Of a DNA stretch of 64,000 nucleotides, positions 1 to 8,864 are shown piece after piece. The stretch's first letter is position 1; every line of letters begins with the position of its first letter. The position numbers and the translations under genes are program-made. The notes below the pieces were generated by a model. The model did no database searches. It was not told the origin of the DNA and worked only from the letters and a program-made list of their open reading frames with translations. Location: the NCBI RefSeq assembly GCF_000710915.1, contig NZ_BAUA01000107.1, forward strand, positions 1-64,000, written 5' to 3'. Source of the DNA: Nocardia brasiliensis IFM 10847 (GTDB lineage Bacteria; Actinomycetota; Actinomycetes; Mycobacteriales; Mycobacteriaceae).

Positions 1-1
1 T

Positions 2-448
2 CACCACTTCGGCTCGAAAAGTGGTCTGCTGGCAGCGATTTACGAGACGTTCTACGAGGGGCTGCGGCACGCCATCGCCGATGCCCATCTCCCTGCGGCC
101 GATTGGTCGACCCGCGAGCACGAACGCACCCGCCGTTTCGTCACCTATCACTTCGCCGATCCGCTGGCCGCCGTCCTGCTCGACCGCACCGCCCTGGACC
201 CGCAGCTCACCGAGCTGGAAGCGGTCTACATCCAGACCATGAGCGCCAACGCCGCCGACAACATCCGCCGCGGCCAGGCGCGCGGCGAGATCCCCGCCGA
301 GATCGACCCGGAGAGCGCGGGCGCCTTCGTCATCGGGGGTCTACGCCACGGCATCGGCCAGCAACTGCGGCTGACCCCGCCGCCGGACCCGGAAACGGCC
401 GCCGATCGCCTGTGGCGCTCAACGGCCGCCGTCCTCGGACTCGATTGA
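2..448 (+). CDS. TetR/AcrR-family regulator, C-terminal part (5' truncated)
   Basis: The frame is open from the window edge to a TGA at 446-448 and gives about 148 residues. It begins with HHFGSKSGLLAAIYE, which matches the end of the TetR helix-turn-helix and the start of helix 4 (usual form YHHFGSKEGLL). The rest is an alpha-helical C-terminal ligand and dimer domain ending in GLGLD-like residues. Family knowledge makes it a one-component repressor. The DNA-binding first helices and the start codon lie outside the window, so its target and operon cannot be judged. Nothing near it suggests a ligand. Confidence 0.8.
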   Translation, partial: HHFGSKSGLLAAIYETFYEGLRHAIADAHLPAADWSTREHERTRRFVTYHFADPLAAVLLDRTALDPQLTELEAVYIQTMSANAADNIRRGQARGEIPAEIDPESAGAFVIGGLRHGIGQQLRLTPPPDPETAADRLWRSTAAVLGLD

Positions 449-507
449 ATCGCAAAGGCAATCGGCTCCGGACCGGCGGCGCGCCGACATCCCAGTCCGA
501 CCGCCCG

Positions 508-918
508 TTAACGCTCGTACTCGGCCATCACCGGTTCTTCATTCTTGTCCTTGCTGGTCATCGCGGCTCGGAAGGTGGTCGCACCGTTCTCGTCCCATTG
601 GCCGTCTGCGGGTTCGAGGTCCTCGACGTAAATCGTGTGGGATCGGCCGTCGCATTCGAGTTTGTCGGTCGCTTTCTTCGAGCCGTCTACGGTCTCGTCG
701 TTGCCGAGCTTCTGCTCGGCGCTGACGAGGATGCTCGCGTACTTGGCACCTTTGGCACAGATGTAACTGAGTTCGACGTCGAAGGCCGTATCGCTTTGCA
801 TCGCTCCCTCGATTCTCAGTGTCGCGTTCGCCTCGGCGGCGGCCACGCCACTGGTGGACCCGACAGTCAGCGCGCCAAGTGCGATCACGCACAGCGCAAG
901 CCGTGAAACCCGAAACAT
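508..918 (-). CDS. small secreted protein of unknown function
   Basis: 136 residues. The chosen ATG (complement of 916-918) follows a purine-rich GAGAGGGTGG ribosome site. The N-terminus is a clear Sec signal peptide: MFRVSR, then a hydrophobic stretch ending about VAAAEA at residue 28. The mature part of about 108 residues has two cysteines (SYICAKG and LECDGR) that could pair. It contains an acidic DLEPADGQWDENG stretch and resembles small exported beta-rich proteins of actinomycetes. I do not recognise the family. It is monocistronic, convergent with the TetR gene on its left and divergent from the nucleotidyltransferase on its right. Confidence 0.7.
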   Translation of the reverse strand: MFRVSRLALCVIALGALTVGSTSGVAAAEANATLRIEGAMQSDTAFDVELSYICAKGAKYASILVSAEQKLGNDETVDGSKKATDKLECDGRSHTIYVEDLEPADGQWDENGATTFRAAMTSKDKNEEPVMAEYER

Positions 919-1069
919 AGCCACCCTCTCGTTGAAGTGTGATTGCATACGCCAGACATTTCGGCACAGCGGAAGTTCCGGACGGCAAGAATTCTTCCCG
1001 CTGCGCGCAGCGCTCGGCGGCACCGCGAGTCGTAAGGCGTGTCGATGATCGAGACGGGGAGGAGAAGCT

Positions 1070-1693
1070 GTGGGTTTGCCTGGTCGCATTTCTTCGCGGG
1101 AGGTTTCGGTGGAAGAGGCCGATCGGCTGTGGGCGGCCTGGACGCCGGGGGAGGTCGCGGCGCGGCTGTCGGGTGTCGCGGCGCCGTGGTACGTGGCGGC
1201 CGGGTGGGCGCTCGACTTGTTCACCGGCGGTGCTTCGCGGCCGCACGGCGATATCGAAATCGGCGTTCCGGCAGCGGGATTCGGTGAGATCGCGGCCGCG
1301 CTGCCCGGGTACGACTGGGAGGTCGTCGGTGACGGTCGCGCGTGGCCGTATCCCGCGGCAGCGGAGCATCACTTTCAGACCTGGCTGCGGGAACCCGGGT
1401 CGGGTCGCTATCGGCTCGATGTCTTTCGGGAAGCGCAGGCCGGGGATCGCTGGGTGTGCCGCCGTGACCCGTCCATCACGGTGTCGTACGCGGAGTTGAT
1501 TCTGCGCACCGACGACGGTATTCCCTACTCGATTCCCGAAGTCGCCCTGCTGTTCAAAGCGAAAGGTCTGCGCGCGAAGGACGAGGCCGATTTCGAGCGC
1601 GTGCTGCCCGCGATGGACCAGGCGCGGCGCGCGCGATTGTTCGAATGGCTGTCCCGGGTGCATCCAGGGCACGCCTGGCTGGCGCGGCTCTGA
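1070..1693 (+). CDS. nucleotidyltransferase-fold protein, aminoglycoside adenylyltransferase-like
   Basis: 207 residues from a GTG preceded by GGGGAGGAG five bases upstream. Residues about 42-65 read AGWALDLFTGG...RPHGDIEIGV. This is the typical core of the ANT(2'')/Lnu-like nucleotidyltransferase superfamily, in which the D-x-D/E pair binds metal and ATP. The downstream LLFKAKGLRAKDEADFERVLPAMD is also typical of this family. Members modify aminoglycosides or lincosamides, but many chromosomal ones have no known substrate, so resistance is only a possibility. The first acidic residue is in GDIEI rather than GDLDV. It stands alone between a divergent secreted protein and an AraC gene. Confidence 0.65.
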   Translation: MGLPGRISSREVSVEEADRLWAAWTPGEVAARLSGVAAPWYVAAGWALDLFTGGASRPHGDIEIGVPAAGFGEIAAALPGYDWEVVGDGRAWPYPAAAEHHFQTWLREPGSGRYRLDVFREAQAGDRWVCRRDPSITVSYAELILRTDDGIPYSIPEVALLFKAKGLRAKDEADFERVLPAMDQARRARLFEWLSRVHPGHAWLARL

Positions 1694-1744
1694 ACACGGG
1701 CAACGAGTTCGTGCTGTGCCTGCCGACGCTCGTACGATGGCGGC

Positions 1745-2575
1745 ATGTCTGGTGCGCAGTTTCGGATCGGCGGAGCCGCGGTCGAAGTCGCGGTCCCGGC
1801 GCGGTCGCGGGTCTCGGGAGTCAGCATGGCCGGGTTTCGCGGGCGGGCGGCGAATCCGGTGGAACTGCCGGTGGTGCCGTACCCGGCGGTGACGATATTC
1901 CTCGATTTCGGGGACGTCCGGTTGGTCGATGGCGCCGGCGAGAGCGTGCGCGGTAGCAGTGTGGTCGGCCTGGCCCCGGGCAACGTGCGCGGGGGCGGAC
2001 GCGAGGTCGACCTGTTGCAGATCCGATTGTCTCCGGTTGTCGCGCAGGCGATCTCGGGTGCTGCGGCGGAGTCGGCCGGCGCGGTGGTCGCTTTCGGCGA
2101 GTTGTGGGGACGCGATGCCGCACGGCTCGGTGCGCAACTGTGCGCGGCCCGCTCGTGGCACGAGCGATTCGCGATCGCCGAGCTCGCGATCGCCCGGCGG
2201 CAGCAGGAAGGTGCTGCGGTGGACCCGGAGGTCGCGTACGCCTGGCGGCGAATCGTCCGGTCTCACGGGCAGATTCGGGTCGAGCCGCTGGCCGGAGAGC
2301 TCGGTTGGAGTCGCAAGCGATTGTGGTCCCGATTTCGGGCACAGGTCGGATTGACGCCGAAGCGGGCGGCGCAGCTGGTTCGGTTCGACCATGCGGCGCA
2401 CCGCCTCGCGGGCGGGGTGGACGCGGCGCGGGTGTCGGCCGAATGCGGTTATGTCGACCAGTCGCATCTGTATCGCGACGCCAAAGCCTTTGCGGGGCTT
2501 ACGCCTACGGCCCTTGCCGCCGCACCGTGGTTGGCGGTCGACCCCGTCGCGTGGGCCGCGCCGGCGTACGCCTGA
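1745..2575 (+). CDS. AraC-family transcriptional regulator
   Basis: 276 residues. An N-terminal domain (about 1-160) of small beta-rich type carries TIFLDFGDVRL and GLAPGNVRGG. The last about 100 residues form the double helix-turn-helix of the AraC/XylS family: LAGELGWSRKRLWSRFRAQVGLTPKRAAQLVRF, then the second helix pair ending in CGYVDQSHLYRDAKAFAGLTPT. Similar actinobacterial proteins are annotated as DUF6597-type or helix-turn-helix regulators. The ATG lies 51 bases after the preceding gene, so the two may be co-transcribed. Target and effector are unknown. Confidence 0.85.
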   Translation: MSGAQFRIGGAAVEVAVPARSRVSGVSMAGFRGRAANPVELPVVPYPAVTIFLDFGDVRLVDGAGESVRGSSVVGLAPGNVRGGGREVDLLQIRLSPVVAQAISGAAAESAGAVVAFGELWGRDAARLGAQLCAARSWHERFAIAELAIARRQQEGAAVDPEVAYAWRRIVRSHGQIRVEPLAGELGWSRKRLWSRFRAQVGLTPKRAAQLVRFDHAAHRLAGGVDAARVSAECGYVDQSHLYRDAKAFAGLTPTALAAAPWLAVDPVAWAAPAYA

Positions 2576-2678
2576 GCGCGGAGCCGCAGGAGAACCACCG
2601 GTTGAGGGTTTCGGGCGCATCTTCCCGGTCAGCACGCTGGAAGCACCAACCGGCAGTTCAACGATACGGTGAAATCTC

Positions 2679-3230
2679 ATGGGTGCTGCCGAGGAGAACC
2701 TGACGATCCCGTTGACCATGGCCGAACTGCGCGAGGTCACGGCGTACGCCTTGGCCTGCGCGGCGCCGGTGGTGCCGATCTTCGAGCGTGCGTGTCCGGG
2801 CGATGCACGGGTGCGGGCCGTGCTCGAGCAGGCTCGCGAGTTCGCCGCGGGAGGTAAGCGGACGAAGGCGATTCGTGTGACTTCGCTGGCGGCACACCGC
2901 GCGGCGTGGGCAGCCGAAGCGCGCGATGAGCCGCTGGTCGCCGCCGCGGCGCACGCCGCCGGTGCCACCGGCTCGTCGGCCTACCTGCACCCGCTCGCGA
3001 AAGCCACGCAGGTTTGGCACATCCTGGGCGCGGCCGCCTACACGGCCTGGGCGCTCGAACTCGACGCGGGCGGAGATCGGGAAGCGGCCGGCACTCACCT
3101 CGCCCGGGCACGGGAGTGGGCCGGTCCTACCGTGCTCAGTGTGCTGGCACGGTACCCTGCGGCACCGAACGGTCGAGGCCGGGCGGGCGAATTGGTACGT
3201 ACCCTGGACCGGGCGTTGCGGCGCGGTTGA
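2679..3230 (+). CDS. putative immunity protein, Imm5-like
   Basis: 183 residues, all alpha, with repeated alanine/histidine helices: AHRAAWAAEARDEPLVAAAAHAAGATGSSAYLH and WHILGAAAYTAWALE. This pattern resembles proteins assigned to the Imm5 immunity family of contact-dependent and polymorphic toxin systems. No toxin gene with a secretion or nuclease domain is visible beside it, so it would be an orphan immunity gene, or a housekeeping member of the same fold. The ATG at 2679 follows a poor ribosome site. It is 103 bases downstream of the AraC regulator in the same direction. Confidence 0.45.
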   Translation: MGAAEENLTIPLTMAELREVTAYALACAAPVVPIFERACPGDARVRAVLEQAREFAAGGKRTKAIRVTSLAAHRAAWAAEARDEPLVAAAAHAAGATGSSAYLHPLAKATQVWHILGAAAYTAWALELDAGGDREAAGTHLARAREWAGPTVLSVLARYPAAPNGRGRAGELVRTLDRALRRG

Positions 3231-3465
3231 ATTCGCCCGGCCTGACCCGAGTCGAGAATCCACGCCATGAACGGTTCAGCGGCGGGTGGTCTGGTTCAGT
3301 TGTTCGAGGCATCGTCCAAGGTGCCGTGTAGCAGGACCACAGGAGTCCGATGTCCGTCATCGGGCGTGCAGGCGCGAACGTCGGCCGGGGCGGCGGCAGC
3401 GGGGGCGACGGAGAGCGCACACGTCGCCGTGGCGACGGCCCCGAGGAGACGGAATCGCCGCGCGC

Positions 3466-5006
3466 TCATATGGTCGGTACGCCCAGGACGCGCACCCGCT
3501 CGGTGAAGTCGAGGTAGCCGACGTTGCCGGTACCCGACCACAGCTGTTGTGCCATGATCGGGAGTCGTTCCCGCACCGGCGCGATCATCTGTTCCTCGGT
3601 CATCGCGGTCGGATCGTCGCACCACACATGCAATTTCGAACCGAGCAGGTGTGCCCGCTGGTCCGGGCGCAGGCGGCTGCCGTTGACGAAGAGCCCGGGA
3701 TCCCAGGCGTAGAGCAGCGCCGGTGGTGTGTTCATCGGCGCGGCGTAACCGCCGGAGGCCCAATAGGTGGGGGTGAACGCGGAGTTGCCGAGCGTGTGGC
3801 CCTGATCGGCCAGCTGTTCGGGTCCGTTGTCGCTGCCCGACCAGGGCAGCAGGCCGTTGCCGCCGGTCCAATGGTCGACGACGATCGAGGGGTGCACCGG
3901 AATGCTTGCGCCGCGCGGGATTCCGTCGTTCCACACGCGAGCGGTGCGGCCGTAGGAGCGCACGATGTCGTTCGCCCAGTTGACCGTGTCCACCACCAGA
4001 TCCGCGCCGGCGGCCCAAGGACCCAGCTGGGTTCTGGCCGCCGCGGTGAGCTGGGGATAGCGCGCGAAGTCGGATACGTACTCGTCGCCGCCGAGGTGGA
4101 AGTAGCGCCCGGGGAACAGAGGCACGAATTCGTGCAGCAGATCCTCGATGAGGGGGCGGGCGCGGGGGTTCGACAGGTCTATCCGGCCGTCGGCGGTGCC
4201 GGCCAGCAGGCCGTCGGTGGCGGCGTCGATCGGGCTGGTGGTAGCGGGATGCAGGATGAGGTCCGGATGCGGAGCCAGGATGGCGTTCATATGCCCCGGG
4301 AAACCGATTTCGGGAACAACCTCGATACCGAAATCGGCAGCGTAGGAAATGATCTCGGTTAGGTCGGCGGTGCTGTAGTGCTGCGCCGAGGTGATCTCGG
4401 GATGACTGCTGCTCGCCGGCCGGAAACCGTAGTGGTCCGACAGATGCAGTTGCAGCAAGTTCATCCGATAGAACGCCATCTCGCGGATACGCTGCTTGAT
4501 CCAGTCCACGCTGAGGAACTGACGGCCGACATCGAGCAGCAGCCCGCGCTCGGCGAAGTCCGGCCAGTCGGTAGCGGTGCCGCGGGGCAGTGTGGTCGAC
4601 CGCGAAAGCCATTGCAGCAGAGTTTGCGTCCCGTACCCGACACCCTGCGCGGTGCGTGCGGTCACGGTCACGAGGTCGGCGATCTCGATGCGATAGGACT
4701 CCGGCTCGGCCGGGCCGGACGGATCGACGCGCAGCACCACATCACCGGGCCGCCCCGGATCGGTGCCGGCGCCGACGGCGTGACCGGCCCGGCCGAGATC
4801 AGCGGCCAGTCGAGCGGCGACCGCGCCCACCGGGCCGGTGTCGGTGACCCCGGGGCGCCGGCCGGTGCGAGTGTGAATTGCCCAGGGCCGGTATCGAATC
4901 GGCGCACGCCGGGTACGCTCACCGGCGCCGCGGCGGCGGCTGCGGCGGGGGTCGGTGCGAGTGCCAGCGCCAGGACGGGCAGCGCCAGCAGCGTCCGGCG
5001 GTTCAC
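3466..5006 (-). pseudogene. secreted GH20 beta-N-acetylhexosaminidase with an apparent frameshift
   Basis: Two overlapping frames make one protein. The upstream frame starts at a GTG at 5004-5006 and encodes a signal peptide (MNRRTLLALPVLALALAPTPAAAAAA) and the first about 50 residues. It then goes out of frame near 4843-4855, a run of C and G where one added base would restore the frame. The downstream frame (to 3466) holds the GH20 core: NLLQLHLSDHYGFR, the catalytic Asp-Glu pair in YFHLGGDEYVSDFARYP, and later VWNDGIPRG. GH20 enzymes remove terminal GlcNAc/GalNAc. The start overlaps the stop of the CocE-like gene by four bases (GTGA), so the two are translationally coupled. It may be a real disruption, a sequencing error in the homopolymer, or a shorter intracellular form starting at 4830. 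Confidence 0.7.
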
Positions 5007-6586
5007 GCGTCGCCGACCGGAAGCTGCACCGTGGACGGCGCCGCGAAGACGACGGTGCTGCCCAGCGGCGTCGAACTCTGGAACGGAATCGGATCCTGGG
5101 AGGTGACGGCGAGCGAAAGCCGGTGCCCCGGTGCGATATTCCAGTAGGTAGGGGCGAGGTCCCAGGCCATGGCGGCCGGTTCGCCCGGTGTCAGTCCGCG
5201 CCGGGTCAACGGCCAGTAGCTGATCGCCTTCCCGGTTCCGTCGGGCGCTTCGTCGTAGAGGATGCCCACGAGCGTCAGTTCGGTACTGGGTGGGATCACC
5301 GTGAGATCCAATCGCGGATGGCCCGAGACCACACCGCCGCCCTCGAAGGGTGCGCTACGCCATACCCCGGCCCTGGTGCGGTCGATACCCTCGATCGGAA
5401 TCGGCGGTGCCGCCCCGAGCTGCGCCAGGGTGCCGGTGACGTAGGGCACGGCCGAGACCGCGATGGTAGGCGCGGAAACTGTTGGCTGGGACCAGCGTTC
5501 GCCGGGATCTGCGCCGATCACGCCGACGGCGGGCGCCGACAGGGGGAGGGTGCACACGGTCCGCGCGGCGGCGGCGACCGAATCGAAGTACACGTACGGC
5601 CCGGTGCCGGCCGGTTCGATCGTGACGGCGGGTTCGTTCTCGATACCGTTCGCCGCGCCGTTGGTGTAGTGATCGAGCCAGCGCAGCGCGGCATCCCAGA
5701 TCGGATTGGGCAGGCCCACGATCTGGCCCGCACCGCCGCCGGTGGAATGATCACCCGGTTGCAGGAACAGCTTCCTGGGGCCGGTGAGTCGATCGAACTG
5801 CGCGTAGACCGGGTCGACCGGCAGCAGGCTGTCCTGCCAGTCGTGCGCCAGGAACACGGCCGTGCCGTTGGCGTTGAGCGCGGGCACCGCCTCGGCCAGC
5901 AGTTGCGCCGACGGCAACGAATCGAAAGCACCGCCCTTGCCCCGCAGGATAGTGTCGAGTCCGCGCGCCGTGAGATCGGGACTGTACCGGTTGGTCGCGG
6001 CGCCCGACAGCGCCAGCGCGACGGGACCGCCGGTCTTCGGTGTGCCGTTGGGCGCCAGAGCCTCGGCCGGGTCGCCGGGCGGGGAATCGGCGACCAGCGC
6101 CTTGATCCGCGGATCGTGCGCGGCACCGATGATCGCCATTCCCGCGCCGTACGAACCGCCCGCGATGGCGATGCGCTCGGGATCGACGTTCACGTTCGCG
6201 ATGGCCCAGTCGATGATCGCGGTGACGTCGGCGGCGTCGTTCGGACCCAGGACGTCGACCTCGCCCTCGGAAAGGTACATACCGCGGGCGGTGTATTCGA
6301 TGGAGACGAAATCCGCTCCGCTGGAAAGCTTGTAGGCCGAGCCCAAGCTGCCTACCGCCGGCATTCCCCACCCGGACGGCTGAATGACCAGCGGGTGCTT
6401 GCGGGCGCCGAAATCGGCGGGCGCGGTGATGACGGCGTTGAGCCGCACACCGCCGGAGCCGGGGATGAACAGCGTGGTGGCCTGTCCGCCGGGAATCGGC
6501 ACGGCGGTCGCCGGCGCGTCACTCACGGTGAGTGCGGCGGCAGCGAGAAGGGCGGCGGCCAGCGCGCTCGCCGATCGCATCGACAT
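5003..6586 (-). CDS. secreted CocE/NonD-family serine hydrolase (S15-like)
   Basis: 527 residues from ATG. A signal peptide (about residues 1-28, MSMRSASALAAALLAAAALT...) is followed by an alpha/beta-hydrolase. The nucleophile elbow is GGSYGAG with Ser145, and a likely Asp/His come from PVDPVYAQFD and QPGDHSTGGG. The C-terminal part (about 330-527) is the jelly-roll domain usual in X-Pro dipeptidyl-peptidase/CocE proteins, with APGHRLSLAVTSQDP. Family members cleave esters or X-Pro peptides, and the substrate cannot be told here. It is exported and translationally coupled to the following GH20 gene, which suggests joint work on an extracellular polymer or conjugate. Confidence 0.8.
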   Translation of the reverse strand: MSMRSASALAAALLAAAALTVSDAPATAVPIPGGQATTLFIPGSGGVRLNAVITAPADFGARKHPLVIQPSGWGMPAVGSLGSAYKLSSGADFVSIEYTARGMYLSEGEVDVLGPNDAADVTAIIDWAIANVNVDPERIAIAGGSYGAGMAIIGAAHDPRIKALVADSPPGDPAEALAPNGTPKTGGPVALALSGAATNRYSPDLTARGLDTILRGKGGAFDSLPSAQLLAEAVPALNANGTAVFLAHDWQDSLLPVDPVYAQFDRLTGPRKLFLQPGDHSTGGGAGQIVGLPNPIWDAALRWLDHYTNGAANGIENEPAVTIEPAGTGPYVYFDSVAAAARTVCTLPLSAPAVGVIGADPGERWSQPTVSAPTIAVSAVPYVTGTLAQLGAAPPIPIEGIDRTRAGVWRSAPFEGGGVVSGHPRLDLTVIPPSTELTLVGILYDEAPDGTGKAISYWPLTRRGLTPGEPAAMAWDLAPTYWNIAPGHRLSLAVTSQDPIPFQSSTPLGSTVVFAAPSTVQLPVGDA

Positions 6587-6594
6587 CGAACCTC

Positions 6595-6711
6595 CTAGTG
6601 GCCCAGCAGATTCGCGATGGCGAGTCCGAGGTTGTGCAGCAGCGACAGCGGCGACATCAGGAGGTAGCCCAGCAGCGTGCCGGTCAGATCAGGTGCTGGA
6701 AGTTCGTGCAT
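6595..6711 (-). CDS. possible small hydrophobic peptide upstream of the hydrolase
   Basis: A 38-residue frame (MHELPAPDLTGTLLGYLLMS and a hydrophobic tail ending LLGH) ends eight bases before the CocE-like start. It has one membrane-length hydrophobic stretch and is in the position of a leader or small membrane peptide. The frame can be extended upstream to 6729 or 6786 without a better ribosome site. It could be non-coding 5' leader. Position and composition are the only support. Confidence 0.3.
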   Translation of the reverse strand: MHELPAPDLTGTLLGYLLMSPLSLLHNLGLAIANLLGH

Positions 6712-6956
6712 GGGATCGGCCCTGCCCATCTTCGAGGCTGAGCTGGGTACGCAGCTGTACCCATCGCATTCAGGGTAGCTGATCATTTGTGCTTAGAAAT
6801 GGCGAAACTAATCATTACCAATCATCAGATCATGTGCTGCATTTGAGCGAGGTCCTGCGATGGCGGCCTTTTGGCGGCGGCTATACGGGCTCGGGTGGCC
6901 GGATTTGCAATCTTTGTGTCGTTGACGCCATGCGGGACCGGTTGGAGGATGAGTGC

Positions 6957-7967
6957 ATGCCTGCTTCGACCCGCCTCGTGCAACTTGCGGTCTTCGACCG
7001 GTTTCAGCTGCTCGACCTGGCCGGACCGGCCGACGTCTTCCACGCGGCGGCGGTCCTGAGCGGCCAGCCGCTCTATGACGTCGAGGTGGTCGCGGCGCGG
7101 GCGGGCGGGGTGCGCGCGTCGAACGGGATCGAGGTGACGGCTCGGGCGATCGGTGATCTGTCCAGGCCGGTGGACACGTTGCTCGTGACCGGCGGAGTCG
7201 CGTTCGGTCCCGCACGCAAGGACCCGGAGCTGATCGAGGGGATCCAACGGGTCGCGCGGCGGGCGCGGCGCATCGGTTCGGTCTGTTCGGGCACGTTCCT
7301 GCTGGCCGAGGCCGGACTGCTGCACGGCAAGACGGTGACCACGCACTGGGCGGGCAGCAGCGGGCTCAGCGAGCGCTACCCCGATATCGACGTAGCGCCC
7401 GATCGGATCTATGTCCAGGACGGCCCGATCTGGACCTCTGCGGGTGTGACCGCGGGCATCGACCTCGCGATCGCCTTGATCACCGCCGACCACGGTCCCG
7501 ACCTCGCCCGGGAGATCTCCCGCTGGCTGGTGGTCTATCTGCACCGACCGGGCGGGCAGAGTCAGTTCAGCGCGCCCGTCGCGGCCGGGCCGCCGCGCCT
7601 GGCGCCGCTTCGCGCCCTTCAGGTCTGGATCGAGGAGAACCTCACCGCGGATCTGTCGCTGGAGGCGCTGGCCCAGCAGGCGGGCATGAGCACCCGCAAC
7701 TTCTCCCGCGTGTTCGCCGCCGAACTGGGCACCACCCCGGCGCGCTACGTGGAGAGCGTGCGGGTCGCGGCCGCGCGCAGACTGCTGGAAACCACCGACT
7801 ACCCGTTGGATCGCGTCGCCGTCGCGGTCGGACTACGCCGCCCCGAAACCCTGTACCGCACCTTCCAGCGACTCCTCGGGGTAGCGCCCGGCGAGTACCG
7901 GGAACGCTTCGCGCGCCCCCGTTCCGCCGCCCTCGAACGCCCGGATTTCGAACTCTCGGACGTCTAG
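6957..7967 (+). CDS. GlxA-family regulator (DJ-1/PfpI domain plus AraC helix-turn-helix)
   Basis: 336 residues. The ATG at 6957 is chosen because GGAGG lies eight bases upstream; an in-frame ATG at 6930 has no such site. Residues 5-190 form a DJ-1/PfpI-like domain with the cysteine elbow GSVCSGTFLLAEAGLL and the histidine in TVTTHWAG. Residues about 215-320 are an AraC-type double helix-turn-helix (LEALAQQAGMSTRNFSRVFAAELGTTPARYVE). Related GlxA regulators respond to small molecules or amines. The following gene also encodes a DJ-1/PfpI protein, which is a likely target or partner. The upstream hydrolase operon is divergent. Confidence 0.9.
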   Translation: MPASTRLVQLAVFDRFQLLDLAGPADVFHAAAVLSGQPLYDVEVVAARAGGVRASNGIEVTARAIGDLSRPVDTLLVTGGVAFGPARKDPELIEGIQRVARRARRIGSVCSGTFLLAEAGLLHGKTVTTHWAGSSGLSERYPDIDVAPDRIYVQDGPIWTSAGVTAGIDLAIALITADHGPDLAREISRWLVVYLHRPGGQSQFSAPVAAGPPRLAPLRALQVWIEENLTADLSLEALAQQAGMSTRNFSRVFAAELGTTPARYVESVRVAAARRLLETTDYPLDRVAVAVGLRRPETLYRTFQRLLGVAPGEYRERFARPRSAALERPDFELSDV

Positions 7968-8003
7968 GCGTTCCAGCACCATCGAAGACAAGGGAATATC
8001 ACT

Positions 8004-8855
8004 ATGGCCGACCATCCGCCGCAATCAGCTTCTGCCGCCGTCGAAGACGGCACCGCCGCCGAGGCCGCGGCCGATACCGCGAGACCTGCCCCGGCACCCG
8101 CCGACGTGGCAGTGCCCGCCCGCGACGGCAGCGGGCTGCAGATCGCCATCGTCCTCTATCCCGGCATGACCGCGCTGGACGCGATCGGACCGTACGAGGC
8201 GCTGCGCCTGGTGCCCGGCAGCGAGATCCGTTTGGTGAGCAACGAAGTCGGCCCGATCATCACCGACAGTGGCGTGCTGGCCTTGGGCGCCACCCACACC
8301 TTCGCCGAAACCCCTGCTCCCGATGTGGTTCTCGTGCCGGGCTCCGGGACCGATACCCCGACCGCAATGGCGAACAAGGAGCTGACCGGCTGGTTGGCCG
8401 CGGTCCATCCGCACACCAAGTGGACGACCTCGGTGTGTTCGGGCGCGCTGATCCTGGCCGCGGCCGGGATTCTGCCCGGGCACCCCGCGACGACGCACTG
8501 GTTCGCGCAGAAACCGATGGCACTGCTGGGCGTGGAGTCCCGTCCCACGGAACGGATCGTGCGTTCGGGCAAGATCCTCACCGCCGCAGGGGTTTCCGCC
8601 GGAATCGACGCCGCACTGTGGTTGATCGGCGAGATCTACGGTACCGAGCGCGCCGAGATCATCCAGCTCTTGATCGAATACGACCCGCACCCGCCCTACG
8701 ACGCGGGCCACCCGTCGAAGGCTTCGGCGAAGGTCATGCGCAAGGCCGTCGCCGAGATGACGTTGGAAAGCGCCAATGTCCGGTCCACGGTCGCCATCGG
8801 CACTGTCGCATGGCAACTGGCGCTCACCAGGATTCGCGGCAGGAAGCGGCACTGA
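8004..8855 (+). CDS. DJ-1/PfpI-family protein, isonitrile hydratase-like
   Basis: 283 residues, 36 bases after the GlxA gene and in the same direction. The first 43 residues are a low-complexity Ala/Pro-rich extension. The DJ-1/PfpI fold then runs from LQIAIVLYPGMTALDAIGPYE, with nucleophile Cys145 in TSVCSGALILAAAGIL and the paired THWFA histidine. The pattern is close to isonitrile hydratase and ThiJ-like proteins (DxxGPYE near the start), but a specific reaction cannot be assigned. The tail after about residue 230 (KASAKVMRKAVAEM, ending in RIRGRKRH) is a helical extension seen in some relatives. It is probably controlled by the GlxA regulator before it. Confidence 0.75.
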   Translation: MADHPPQSASAAVEDGTAAEAAADTARPAPAPADVAVPARDGSGLQIAIVLYPGMTALDAIGPYEALRLVPGSEIRLVSNEVGPIITDSGVLALGATHTFAETPAPDVVLVPGSGTDTPTAMANKELTGWLAAVHPHTKWTTSVCSGALILAAAGILPGHPATTHWFAQKPMALLGVESRPTERIVRSGKILTAAGVSAGIDAALWLIGEIYGTERAEIIQLLIEYDPHPPYDAGHPSKASAKVMRKAVAEMTLESANVRSTVAIGTVAWQLALTRIRGRKRH

Positions 8856-8864
8856 TCCGACGGC

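Noticed and set aside
539..2968. An 809-residue frame on the minus strand.
   Set aside because: It runs opposite three supported genes, has Arg-rich composition and no recognisable domain.
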